A stretch of DNA of 64,000 nt from Microbacterium sp. Lineage in GTDB: Bacteria; Actinomycetota; Actinomycetes; Actinomycetales; Microbacteriaceae. Positions 1-7,837 of this stretch are shown piece after piece. The stretch covers positions 186,001-250,000 of the forward strand of contig NZ_JAFKIP010000006.1 in assembly GCF_017305435.1 (NCBI RefSeq), written 5' to 3'. The translations under genes and the position numbers were made by a program. The stretch's first letter is position 1, and each line of letters opens with the position of its first letter. The notes beneath the pieces are model-generated. The model was not told the DNA's origin. It did not search any database and saw only the letters and a list, made by a program, of their open reading frames with translations.

Positions 1-1492
1 ATCCGGTCGCCGGGCTGCCGATGAACTCCTTCTCGTTCGTGTGGAACTCACCGTCCCGCGGGTACACGAACTGCGTCTCGGTGCGCCCGCCCGGGCGACT
101 GTCCCAGAAGGCGGCGCCCGATCCGTCCCCGCCGAGGCTCCCGTAGGAGTCGGAGTACCGGTACGTGGCGACGTAGCCGTCACCCGTCGTCGAGGCGCCG
201 GTCATCGTGAACTCGATCCCTTCGGAGGTCTCCGAGAGTTGACCCCAGTCCATGAAGGAGGCGTCGAGATCCAGCACGAGATCGTTCGGCAGCGTCGATC
301 CCGCCCACGGCGTGTAGACGCCCGCGGAGCGCCACAGCGTCGCACCCGGCGCCGCGATCCGCTCCCAGTCGCGGAAGGTGGGACTCGACGGCGAGAGCCC
401 GGTCGCGGGCCACTGCGTATCGCGGGCGGGGAGCGAGAAGACGACGTCGGCGGGATCGTGGGCGACGGCGCGACCGCGATCCGATGTGACGACGTCGAGA
501 CGGATGCCGTCCCGGTCCTCGCGCGTCGACAGCAGCGCGACCCCCGCGTCGATCACGGTAGACCCAGGCGCAGCCTGCTCGGGTTCCGGCGCGTACACCG
601 GGAACTCCGCGGGTGGCGCGCAGGGCTCGATCGTCGCCGCATGCGCGTCGCCCACGGCGACCGTCAGCGTCAGATCGGCGTTCAGGAACGCGCCGTCTGA
701 GCGCTGGAAATGCGTGGCCAGGGGAACGCAGACCCGACCCGGCTCGAGGAACGCGAGGCTCACCGGCAGCAGTCCGCCCTCGCCGCCGGTCGTCCGGAAC
801 CATGGTTGGCCGGCCTGACGCTGCGTCGTACCGCCGAACTCGACACCGCCGGGGAGCAGCGCGGCGACCGGGTCGCCCGGCGCGAGGCCCAGTCGCGTGT
901 AGATCGGGCCGAGCCAGCCGAACGGGTCGAAGGCCGCGTCCTCGGGGACCGCCGAGGTGTCGACGACGAGCGACAGCGGGTTGGTCTCAGCCCCACCGCC
1001 GGCGGTCCGGTAGACATCGCCGTGCGACGGGTCGATGCGCTCCCACGTGTCGCCTCCGTCCGCGTCGCCGGGCCACGGCTCGGCGTGCGGTACGCGCAGC
1101 ACCGTGGTCGCGGGGTCGAGGCGTGCACCGGACTCGTCGAGGAGGTAGTGGACGAGGCGGTCGTCCTCGATGGCGCTCACGATGCGCACCTCCCCCTCCG
1201 AGATGACAGTGCGTCCGTCTTCGGCGGCCCCCTCGGCGCGAGCCGCCGGCGGCGTCTCGAGGGTTGCCGCGGCATCCGCCTCGTGTACCGGGGGCACGGG
1301 CTGCTCCGGGGTGGTGGTCGGTTCCTCCGTCGGCGTCGGCGTCGCGGCGGGCGTTGCGCTCGGCACGGCTGCGGGGGTCGCGGTGGCAACGGGATCCACG
1401 GCGTCGGGCTCGGCCGCCTGCACGGGGGCCAGCGAAACCAGCACGAGGGCGGCGGCCAGCACGGACGCGGTGAGGGAGGGAAGCGTGCGCAT
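1..1492 (-). CDS. secreted cell-surface protein, possibly choice-of-anchor M type (3' end outside window)
   Basis: Reads leftward and runs off the window, so the C-terminus is missing; 497 codons are visible. The ATG at 1492 begins a clear Sec signal peptide (Arg near the start, then an Ala/Val/Leu core ending VQA-AEP around residue 26). A Pro/Thr/Ala-rich linker follows at about residues 30-65, then a folded domain starting near VHYLLDESGARLDP and a second beta-rich segment after a Val-Tyr-Ala-Pro linker. The stretch resembles the actinobacterial surface-anchored repeat proteins that accompany metal ABC transporters, but that match is from memory and weak. It follows another exported protein by 72 bp and probably shares its promoter, which has a Fur/Zur-like box. 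An ABC transporter just beyond the left edge would support the idea. Confidence 0.6.
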   Translation of the reverse strand, partial: MRTLPSLTASVLAAALVLVSLAPVQAAEPDAVDPVATATPAAVPSATPAATPTPTEEPTTTPEQPVPPVHEADAAATLETPPAARAEGAAEDGRTVISEGEVRIVSAIEDDRLVHYLLDESGARLDPATTVLRVPHAEPWPGDADGGDTWERIDPSHGDVYRTAGGGAETNPLSLVVDTSAVPEDAAFDPFGWLGPIYTRLGLAPGDPVAALLPGGVEFGGTTQRQAGQPWFRTTGGEGGLLPVSLAFLEPGRVCVPLATHFQRSDGAFLNADLTLTVAVGDAHAATIEPCAPPAEFPVYAPEPEQAAPGSTVIDAGVALLSTREDRDGIRLDVVTSDRGRAVAHDPADVVFSLPARDTQWPATGLSPSSPTFRDWERIAAPGATLWRSAGVYTPWAGSTLPNDLVLDLDASFMDWGQLSETSEGIEFTMTGASTTGDGYVATYRYSDSYGSLGGDGSGAAFWDSRPGGRTETQFVYPRDGEFHTNEKEFIGSPATG

Positions 1493-1520
1493 GAGGACTT
1501 TAGAGATCGAGAGGGAGGTG

Positions 1521-1556
1521 CGGGTGGGGCCGGCGCGATCGCCCCGGCCCCACCCG
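1521..1556 (-). other. stem-loop between the two exported-protein genes
   Basis: Perfect 13-bp inverted repeat (1521-1533 and 1544-1556) with a 10-nt loop in the 72-bp gap. No T-run follows on the minus strand, so it looks more like an mRNA-processing or partial attenuation element that would keep the upstream gene more abundant than the downstream one. That role is inferred. Confidence 0.5.
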
Positions 1557-1564
1557 CGACGGGA

Positions 1565-2170
1565 TCAGAACGTGAACCGGTAGGTGGTCGACGCGGAGAA
1601 GCCGCCGCTGCCCGGGACGGAGACCGAGACGCCGATGTTCGCGGCGCTGGAGGTGCCCGAGCCCGAGAACGTCCAGGTCAGGTGCTCGTGCCACGTCGCA
1701 CCCGCGGCAACCGACGGGGTGGTCCACGTCACCGTGCGGGCTGCGGCTGTCGCGGGGCTGTTGACGACGGTGAGCGTCCCGTTCGAGATGTTCAGGCCGA
1801 CGTTCGCCGGGATGCGGAAGGTGAAGGTCGCCGCGCGTGCGCCGGACGCGGTGTTCTGGAAGCGGATGCCGCCGCCGGCGACCGGCGTGGTCGCCGTCTC
1901 CGACTCGTCGATGACCTTGCCGCTGCCGACGGCGAACCAGGCGTCCGGCGACGTGACCGTGTCCCAGGACTCGTTCTCGTGGTCGTAGCTCTGCAGGCGA
2001 GGCGACTGCGCCGCGGAGGCGGCGACGACGTCCCACTCGCCGGTCTGCGCGCCGGTGGAGGCAGAAGCAGGAAGAGCGGGGGCGAGGCCGATGGCGACGG
2101 CAGCCGCGAGGGCCAGCAGCGTGCGGGCGAAGAGGGGGCGCCGCGGGGGCGCGGAGGTGGTCGTGCTCAT
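1565..2170 (-). CDS. small exported beta-rich protein of unknown function
   Basis: 201 residues from the ATG at 2170, preceded by a GAGAA-type ribosome site. A longer in-frame reading exists upstream, but the signal peptide starts here: Arg-rich start, hydrophobic core, and a PASA-S cleavage site near residue 38. The mature part (about 160 residues) is Thr/Ser/Ala/Val-rich and ends in Thr-Tyr-Arg-Phe-Thr-Phe, as in secreted beta-sandwich proteins. It has no cysteines, no catalytic motif and no sortase signal. It is the first gene of a unit whose second gene is the larger surface protein at the left edge. The family was not recognised. The Fur/Zur-like box about 290 bp upstream suggests metal-responsive expression. 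Confidence 0.65.
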   Translation of the reverse strand: MSTTTSAPPRRPLFARTLLALAAAVAIGLAPALPASASTGAQTGEWDVVAASAAQSPRLQSYDHENESWDTVTSPDAWFAVGSGKVIDESETATTPVAGGGIRFQNTASGARAATFTFRIPANVGLNISNGTLTVVNSPATAAARTVTWTTPSVAAGATWHEHLTWTFSGSGTSSAANIGVSVSVPGSGGFSASTTYRFTF

Positions 2171-2551
2171 GGGGGTTCTCGTTTCACGGATCGATATGAC
2201 AGTGGGGGATGTGACGCGACCGTTCCGGGTATGGGGCTCGCCCGTCGCCGGAACGGTCAGCGCATTCGATCGGAGTAGACGAGGGTGGCGCGCATCCAGC
2301 CCACGAGCCTTCGGCGCACGGGCATCCACGTGCGTCGAGGGGCGCCCACGCCGAACCGTGCCGCCGGAGGGCGGAGAGCCGTCGCCGGGCATCCACAGAC
2401 CGGAACGCCATGAGACCTGAGGTGATCTCGGGAGTGTGCATGCGGCATGACATTGACAGTTCTAAATGATAATCGTTATCTCTAACTGAGAAACACCATC
2501 ACAGCAGATTCGGCATCCCGCCGTCAACTCGCGCGTCGGCGGTACCGCCGG
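2171..2551. other. 381-bp intergenic stretch, leader of the exported-protein unit
   Basis: No convincing gene. It contains an 11-bp inverted repeat (2218-2228 with 2248-2258, 19-nt loop) just upstream of the exported-protein start, and the AT-rich metal-box segment at 2455-2490. A minus-strand reading frame of 89 codons (2453 to 2184) has poor third-position G+C and is probably not translated. Confidence 0.5.
2462..2480. promoter_or_regulatory. Fur/Zur-like operator
   Basis: By eye, 15 of 19 positions match the classical Fur box consensus (9-1-9, GATAATGAT-A-ATCATTATC). The core AATGATAATCGTTATC is strikingly AT-rich in a 70% G+C genome. In actinobacteria such sites are bound by Zur or FurA. 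The nearest downstream target on the minus strand is the exported-protein pair. Zinc or iron control is inferred. Confidence 0.6.
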
Positions 2552-3196
2552 TCAGTCGGACGCGGGAGCCTGCCGGGCATCGAAACGGCGGCTCGACTCC
2601 ACCTGCTGTGCGAGCCGCCGGAGGGTCACGAGCAGCGGCTCGGCGAGGACGACGCCGACGGCGACGTAGGCGATCGCGTCGGCCGTCGAGGTCGACGTGG
2701 AGGTGGACGGCACGTGGGCGACCTCGGCTTGGGCGATCGTCCGGGCGGCATCCAGATAGGTGCCGATGAGGGCGTCGGGGAAGGCGACGCCGCTCTCCTG
2801 CAGCTGCCTGTACGCGACGGCGACCGCGTCGATCGCGGCGGTGTCGACGGCCGCCAGATCCCACCCGTCGGCCTCGAGGAGCGCCCTGACGGCCGCCTGA
2901 TCCTCCGCGGCGGCATCCGCCGGCGGGCTCACGGCGCGGTGCGCGATGCCGAGCAGGTCGTGCGTGCTCTCCGGCGGATCGTCGACGGCGGAGAGGATCT
3001 CCCGCGTCGCTGCGAGGCTCAACCCGGCGTGGGTGCCGAGCGCCCGGATGAGCCGGAGCCGCGCGACGTGCTCCTCGTCGTACTCCGCCTGCGTGGCGCC
3101 GGTGCGCTCGCCCGCCGGGAGGAGCCCTTCCCGCAGGTAGAACTTGATCGTCGGCACGGGAACGCCGGCCGCCCGCGACAGCTCCGACATGCGCAT
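2552..3196 (-). CDS. MerR-family transcriptional regulator
   Basis: 214 residues from the ATG at 3196; the frame stays open to 3286, but the MerR domain begins MRMSELSRAAGVPVPTIKFY, so the internal start fits. The N-terminal winged helix-turn-helix (residues 1-70) is standard, including LREGLLPAGERTGATQAEYD and the following Arg-Leu-Arg-Leu-Ile helix. The C-terminal 130 residues are helical with no cysteine cluster, so a metal sensor of the MerR/ZntR kind is unlikely; a small organic ligand or regulation by partner protein is more likely. It is divergent from the DUF4188 gene, and two tandem inverted repeats lie between them, so it probably controls that gene and itself. Confidence 0.88.
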   Translation of the reverse strand: MRMSELSRAAGVPVPTIKFYLREGLLPAGERTGATQAEYDEEHVARLRLIRALGTHAGLSLAATREILSAVDDPPESTHDLLGIAHRAVSPPADAAAEDQAAVRALLEADGWDLAAVDTAAIDAVAVAYRQLQESGVAFPDALIGTYLDAARTIAQAEVAHVPSTSTSTSTADAIAYVAVGVVLAEPLLVTLRRLAQQVESSRRFDARQAPASD

Positions 3197-3244
3197 GCGC
3201 GTGGCCTCCCGTATCGATGACCGCTCACCGCGGCGGATTGACAT

Positions 3245-3284
3245 GGATACTATCGCTATCCAATACTGGATACTGAAACTATCC
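3245..3284. promoter_or_regulatory. tandem dyad operators between MerR and DUF4188 genes
   Basis: Two copies of GGATA-N7-TATCC, at 3245-3261 and 3268-3284, 23 bp centre to centre, fill the divergent promoter region. The TATCC of the first and GGATA of the second also form a third dyad. They overlap the space where MerR proteins bind between -35 and -10. Assignment to this MerR is inferred from position. Confidence 0.65.
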
Positions 3285-3297
3285 AAGGGAGCGGATG

Positions 3298-3789
3298 ATG
3301 GCGAAGGTGTTCCCCGGGCGCATGACGCACCGGCACGACGGCGACCTGGTCGTCTTTCTCATCGGGATGCGCATCAACAGGTTCTGGCGCCCCGACAAGT
3401 GGATTCCGGCCGCTCTCGCGATGGGTCCGATGCTCGCCGAGCTGCTGCGCGACCCCGACTCCGGCCTTCTCGGTTGGCGCATGGGCATCGGCCCCCGCGG
3501 CCCCCTCCTCGTGCAGTACTGGGAGAGTCACGAGAAGCTCTACGCGTACGCGGGTGACGCCGGGCGCGCGCATCGCCCCGCCTGGCTCGCCTACTATCGC
3601 CGGGCCCGCAACGCGCGCGGCGCGGTGGGCGTCTGGCACGAGACCTATGCCGTCGCCCACGCGGAGAGCATGTACGTCGCGATGCCCGCGTCGGGCCTCG
3701 CCGCCGCGACATCACACGTTCCGGTGGCGGCGAGCGCGACTCACGCCCGCGACCGGCTGGCGGACGGGCGGGTCGGCGCGCGCGACTGA
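3298..3789 (+). CDS. DUF4188 family protein (monooxygenase-like)
   Basis: 163 residues. Two ATG codons lie in tandem (3295, 3298); the second has the better distance from the AAGGGAG ribosome site. The sequence matches the DUF4188 family: HDGDLVVFLIGMRINRF near the N-terminus, then KWIPAALAMGPML and a WHETYAVAHAESMYV segment near the end. The family has a ferredoxin-like fold related to small antibiotic-monooxygenase domains; members are often annotated as monooxygenases without biochemical proof. It is the likely target of the divergent MerR regulator, so it may belong to a response to a toxic small molecule. Confidence 0.8.
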   Translation: MAKVFPGRMTHRHDGDLVVFLIGMRINRFWRPDKWIPAALAMGPMLAELLRDPDSGLLGWRMGIGPRGPLLVQYWESHEKLYAYAGDAGRAHRPAWLAYYRRARNARGAVGVWHETYAVAHAESMYVAMPASGLAAATSHVPVAASATHARDRLADGRVGARD

Positions 3790-3820
3790 GAGCGCGGCGG
3801 GGCATCACCCCCGCGCGGCG

Positions 3821-5308
3821 TCACGCACGCGGGGCGTGCGCGTCCAGGAACTCGTACAGGTCGGTCGTGTCGACCCCGGGGAAGGCGCCGGTCGGCAGCG
3901 TCGCGAGGAGGGTCCGCGGCGTGCGCACGTTCGGCCACGCCTGGTCGCGCCACTGCCCCTCGAGCTCGGCCGGGGGCCGGCGGCAGCACACCTCGACGGC
4001 GTGCCGCGAGACGCTGCGGTTCGCGGTCTCCCGCCCGACGAACCACTTCGTGTCGTCGAAACGCACGCCCACCGAGACCGAGTGGGCTCCCTCGCTCGAC
4101 CCTTCGACACGCGCCGTGCACCAATACGTCCCGTTCCCGGTATCGGTGTACTGGTAGTACGGATTGAACTTGTCGGGGATGTCGAAGACGACGCGGCTCG
4201 TCCACCGCCGGCAGCACAGCTGCCCCTCGATCGCCCCGAGCCGGTCGGCGGGGAAGTTCACGTCGTCGTTCTCGTAGGCCTTCGTGATCGTGCCCGACTC
4301 GTGCACCTTGAGGAAGTGCACCCGGATGCCGAGGTGCCGCGTCGCAAGGTTCGTGAACCTGTGCGCGGCCGTCTCGTACGACACCGAATAGGCGTCACGC
4401 AGATCCTCGATCGAGATGGCGCGACGCGCCTTGGCATCCTGCAGCACCGGCGCCGCGTGGTCCTCCGGGATCAGGAGCGCCCCGGTCAGGTAGTTCGTCT
4501 CGACGCGCTGGCGCAGGAACTCGGCGTACGAGCGCGGCTCGCTGTGCCCCAGGATGCGACTCGCGAGCGCCTGCAGCACGGCGGTGCGGGAGTCGCCCTT
4601 CGCGGGCACCGTGCTCGACAGGTACAGCCGGCCGTTGCGGATGTCCGCGACGGAGCGCGTGGATGCCGGGAGGTCGGCCACGTAGTGCAGCGAGAACCCG
4701 AGATGGGCCGCGATGTCGGAGGCCGTCCGCTGCGTGACCGGGCCGCCGGGGTGGTCGACGGCGCGCAGGATGCCGCGGGCGTGCTCCTCGAGCTCGGCGA
4801 AGTAGTTGTCCTGCCGGCGCATGAGGTGACGGAGCTCGACGTTGGCGCGCCGCGCCTCTTCGGGGGTCGCCGACCGCTCGTCCCCGAGGCGCTCGATCTC
4901 ACCGTGGAGCGCGAGCATCGCGCGCAGCGCGTCGTCGGGGAGCGTCTTGCCGATGCGGAAGGCGTCGATCCCGAGCGCCTGGAAGGTCGGCCCCTTCATG
5001 GCACGCTCGAGGGCGATCTCGAGCGTCGCACGCTCGTCGAGCGTCTCGGCCTCGAGCAGCTGGTCGACCGTCGCGCCGAGCGCCTTGGCGATCGCGCGCA
5101 GGAGGGTCAGCTTCGGCTCGCGCTTGCCCGTCTCGATCATCGACAGCTGGCTCGGGGCACGCTCCACGGCGGTCGCGAGCTCCTCGAGCGTCATGCCGCG
5201 TGCCGAACGCAGCTGCCGGATGCGCCGGCCGATCGTGAGCGCGTCGGCGCCGTCGGGCTCGTCGGCGATCTCGGTGGCGGCGGGGGCGTGCAACGTCATG
5301 AGCGGCAT
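3821..5308 (-). CDS. ramB: RamB-type short-chain fatty acyl transcriptional regulator
   Basis: About 495 residues from the ATG at 5308; another in-frame ATG lies at 5299 and neither has a good ribosome site. An XRE-type helix-turn-helix occupies about residues 15-75 (RIRQLRSARGMTLEELA ... SQLSMIETGKREP), followed by a long helical linker and a C-terminal ImmA/IrrE-like region with a Cys-Cys-Arg-Arg cluster. This is the layout of RamB/ScfR regulators, which in Corynebacterium glutamicum repress acetate and glyoxylate-cycle genes. It is divergent from malate synthase, the expected target. The length is slightly above the usual 470-480 residues. Confidence 0.88.
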   Translation of the reverse strand: MPLMTLHAPAATEIADEPDGADALTIGRRIRQLRSARGMTLEELATAVERAPSQLSMIETGKREPKLTLLRAIAKALGATVDQLLEAETLDERATLEIALERAMKGPTFQALGIDAFRIGKTLPDDALRAMLALHGEIERLGDERSATPEEARRANVELRHLMRRQDNYFAELEEHARGILRAVDHPGGPVTQRTASDIAAHLGFSLHYVADLPASTRSVADIRNGRLYLSSTVPAKGDSRTAVLQALASRILGHSEPRSYAEFLRQRVETNYLTGALLIPEDHAAPVLQDAKARRAISIEDLRDAYSVSYETAAHRFTNLATRHLGIRVHFLKVHESGTITKAYENDDVNFPADRLGAIEGQLCCRRWTSRVVFDIPDKFNPYYQYTDTGNGTYWCTARVEGSSEGAHSVSVGVRFDDTKWFVGRETANRSVSRHAVEVCCRRPPAELEGQWRDQAWPNVRTPRTLLATLPTGAFPGVDTTDLYEFLDAHAPRA

Positions 5309-5321
5309 TCTGTCACAGAAG

Positions 5322-5381
5322 GTGAATTTCCATGAAACTTCACTGAGCATTTGGTCGCCAGCGGTGCGAATCTTCACTCAG
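5322..5381. promoter_or_regulatory. candidate RamB sites in ramB-aceB promoter region
   Basis: The region holds a dyad GTGAA-N12-TTCAC (5322-5326, 5339-5343) and a direct repeat CTTCACTGAG / CTTCACTCAG (5338-5347, 5372-5381). It is more AT-rich than its surroundings. The sites do not closely match the Corynebacterium RamB motif, so binding is inferred from position. Confidence 0.4.
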
Positions 5382-5471
5382 AGTGGTGTCACGGCCAGAC
5401 GAGCCGCACTGCAGGACACCCCGCACGACACCGAACGACCAACCGCACGACCGAGACAGAGAGACAGGGCC

Positions 5472-7139
5472 ATGACTCCCACCGCCACGGGCATCGAGCC
5501 TGAAACGACCACTCGCCCCACGACGGGGCCCATCCCGACGTCGGCGATCGTCGTCACGGGCCCGATCCGCGACCGGTACGAGGAGATCCTCACGCCCGAA
5601 GCGCTCGCGTTCCTCTCCGAGCTGCACGCGCGCTTCGCGGGACGGCGCCACGACCGTCTCGCCGACCGCATGCGGCGCCGCTTCGAGATCGGCAACGGCC
5701 ACGACCCCCAGTTCCGGTCGGACACCGCGCACATCCGCGAGGATGCCGAGTGGCGCGTCGCCGGCGCGGGCCCCGGGCTCGAGGACCGCCGCGTCGAGAT
5801 CACCGGCCCGACCGACCCGAAGATGACGATCAACGCGTTGAACTCCGGTGCGCGGGTGTGGCTCGCCGACCAGGAGGACGCGACGAGCCCGACCTGGCGC
5901 AACGTCATCGAGGGCCAGCTGTCGCTGCTCGACGCGATCCGCGGGCAGCTGTCGTACACGTCCCCGGAGGGGAAGGTCTACGAAGTGACCGCGGAGCGCA
6001 CGCCGACGATCGTGATGCGCCCGCGTGGCTGGCACCTCACCGAGAAGCACATCGAGTTCACCGACCGCGCCGGGCGCAGCCTCGCGACCTCCGGCTCGCT
6101 CGTCGACTTCGGCCTGTACTTCTTCCACAACGCGAAGCGCCTCATCGAGAACGGGGTGGGGCCGTACTTCTACCTGCCGAAGATCGAGTCGTCCGAAGAG
6201 GCGAAGCTGTGGGACGACGTCTTCACGTTCAGCGAGGACTACGTCGGCATCCCGCACGGCACGATCCGCGCGACGGTGCTGATCGAGACGCTGCCCGCCG
6301 CGTTCGAGATGGAGGAGATCCTCTTCGAGCTGCGCGATCACATCGCGGGCCTGAACGCGGGACGCTGGGACTACATCTTCTCGATGATCAAGAACTACCG
6401 TGGGCGCGGCGCCCGGTTCGTGCTGCCCGACCGCAGCCAGGTCACGATGACGGTGCCGTTCATGCGGGCCTACACCGAGCTCCTCGTGCAGACGTGCCAC
6501 AAGCGCGGTGCCTTCGCGATCGGCGGTATGAGCGCGTTCATCCCGAACCGTCGCGACCCCGAAGTGACGGCCCAGGCATTCGAGAAGGTGTCGGCCGACA
6601 AGAAGCGCGAGGCCGGCGACGGCTTCGACGGCACCTGGGTGGCCCACCCCGACCTGATCCCGGTGGCCCAGGCGGAGTTCGACGCCGTGCTCGGCGAGCG
6701 CCCGAACCAGGTCGACCGTCAGCGCCCCGAGGTGTCGGTGCGCGCCGAGCAGCTCATCGACGTGCACATCGGCCTGCCGATCACGACCGCGGGCGTGTAC
6801 GCGAACGTGTCCGTCGGCATCCGCTACATCGAGGCGTGGCTGCGCGGGCTCGGGGCCGTCGCGATCGACAACCTGATGGAGGATGCCGCGACTGCGGAGA
6901 TCTCGCGCTCCCAGGTGTGGCAGTGGATCCACCAGGACCGCTCGACCGAGGACGGCACGAAGATCACTCGCGAGTACATCGAGCAGCTCATCACGCGCAC
7001 CCTCGAGGAGGTCACACGCTTCGAGGGAGATCGCTTCGACGACGCCGCGAGCATCTTCGAGCAGGTCGCCCTCGGGGAGGACTTTCCGACGTTCCTGACG
7101 CTCGTCGCCTACGCGGACTACCTGACCGACGAGGACTGA
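5472..7139 (+). CDS. aceB: malate synthase A
   Basis: 555 residues from the ATG at 5472 with a GACAGGG ribosome site. It condenses glyoxylate and acetyl-CoA to malate in the glyoxylate shunt, allowing growth on acetate and fatty acids. Family hallmarks are present: NALNSGARVWLADQEDATSP, GSLVDFGLYFFHN, the TVLIETLPAAFEMEEILFEL helix, RWDYIFSMIKNYR, and AFAIGGMSAFIPNR. The length is normal for the A isoform. It is divergent from ramB, which probably represses it on sugars. No isocitrate lyase gene lies in the window, so aceA is elsewhere. Its 3' end overlaps the convergent membrane-protein gene by 22 bp. Confidence 0.97.
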   Translation: MTPTATGIEPETTTRPTTGPIPTSAIVVTGPIRDRYEEILTPEALAFLSELHARFAGRRHDRLADRMRRRFEIGNGHDPQFRSDTAHIREDAEWRVAGAGPGLEDRRVEITGPTDPKMTINALNSGARVWLADQEDATSPTWRNVIEGQLSLLDAIRGQLSYTSPEGKVYEVTAERTPTIVMRPRGWHLTEKHIEFTDRAGRSLATSGSLVDFGLYFFHNAKRLIENGVGPYFYLPKIESSEEAKLWDDVFTFSEDYVGIPHGTIRATVLIETLPAAFEMEEILFELRDHIAGLNAGRWDYIFSMIKNYRGRGARFVLPDRSQVTMTVPFMRAYTELLVQTCHKRGAFAIGGMSAFIPNRRDPEVTAQAFEKVSADKKREAGDGFDGTWVAHPDLIPVAQAEFDAVLGERPNQVDRQRPEVSVRAEQLIDVHIGLPITTAGVYANVSVGIRYIEAWLRGLGAVAIDNLMEDAATAEISRSQVWQWIHQDRSTEDGTKITREYIEQLITRTLEEVTRFEGDRFDDAASIFEQVALGEDFPTFLTLVAYADYLTDED

Positions 7140-7786
7140 TCGCGGGGCGAGGACGATGAGGGGTCGGATGCCGCGGCATCCGGCCCCTTCGCCGTCGACG
7201 CGCGACGCGCGAGCCGCCCGTCGATCCAGACCGCGAGCCACACCGCGCCGAGACCGACGACGGCGACGATCCCCTGCGAGATGAGCGCGATCGCGCTCGA
7301 GGGGAAGGAGTGCTCGACGAGGATCGGCGTCACGAGCGCGGGGATGATCGCGAGGATCACGACCGTCCACGACCACGGATGCCGCCCGCGTGCGATGACC
7401 CATCCCCCGACCGCCGCCAGGAGGACGACCGCCCCCTGGTCGAGGACGAACCGCCAGAAGGTGACGGGGTGCACGACGTTGCCCGCCGCGTGCTGCAGCC
7501 CGAAGGTCACCCAGAGGAAGAGCACGACGCAGACGAGCGTGAAGGCGCCGAGGCGCCGCCAGCCCGATGTGGGCAGGAGCACGACGGCGGCGAGCATCGA
7601 ACCGAGGACGAGCAGGAACTGCGCGATGCTCAGCAGAGGGGCATCCGAGGCGATCGTCCCCGCGTAGACCTCGGACTGCACGATCGAGGAGAAGTCGGTC
7701 GCGACGCCGAGATAGCCGCCGACGAGCATGGCGACGATGGCGGCCCCGTAGCGGGCGGATCGGTCGAACGCGAGGGTGGGCGCCAT
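7118..7786 (-). CDS. multi-pass membrane protein of unknown function
   Basis: 222 residues from the ATG at 7786. The long open frame continuing upstream is antisense to the phosphoesterase gene and is not used. There are six or so hydrophobic helices (for example IVAMLVGGYLGVATDF, LLVLGSMLAAVVLLP, AFTLVCVVLFLWVTFG, SWTVVILAIIPALVTP). The C-terminal 30 residues are a Ser/Asp-rich cytoplasmic tail that overlaps the end of aceB. The N-terminus is MAPTLAFDRSARYG. The family was not identified; such proteins are widespread in Microbacteriaceae. It is convergent with aceB and divergent from the phosphoesterase gene, with no sign of an operon. Confidence 0.75.
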   Translation of the reverse strand: MAPTLAFDRSARYGAAIVAMLVGGYLGVATDFSSIVQSEVYAGTIASDAPLLSIAQFLLVLGSMLAAVVLLPTSGWRRLGAFTLVCVVLFLWVTFGLQHAAGNVVHPVTFWRFVLDQGAVVLLAAVGGWVIARGRHPWSWTVVILAIIPALVTPILVEHSFPSSAIALISQGIVAVVGLGAVWLAVWIDGRLARRASTAKGPDAAASDPSSSSPRDQSSSVR

Positions 7787-7837
7787 GCGCCGAGAGTAGC
7801 GGATACTGTCAGAGACCGGCCCGAGCGAGGAGGTGCG

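Noticed and set aside
2184-2453. 89-codon minus-strand frame right after the Fur/Zur-like box
   Set aside because: Weak third-position G+C, no ribosome site, and no resemblance to zinc-free ribosomal proteins often controlled by Zur. Treated as leader sequence.
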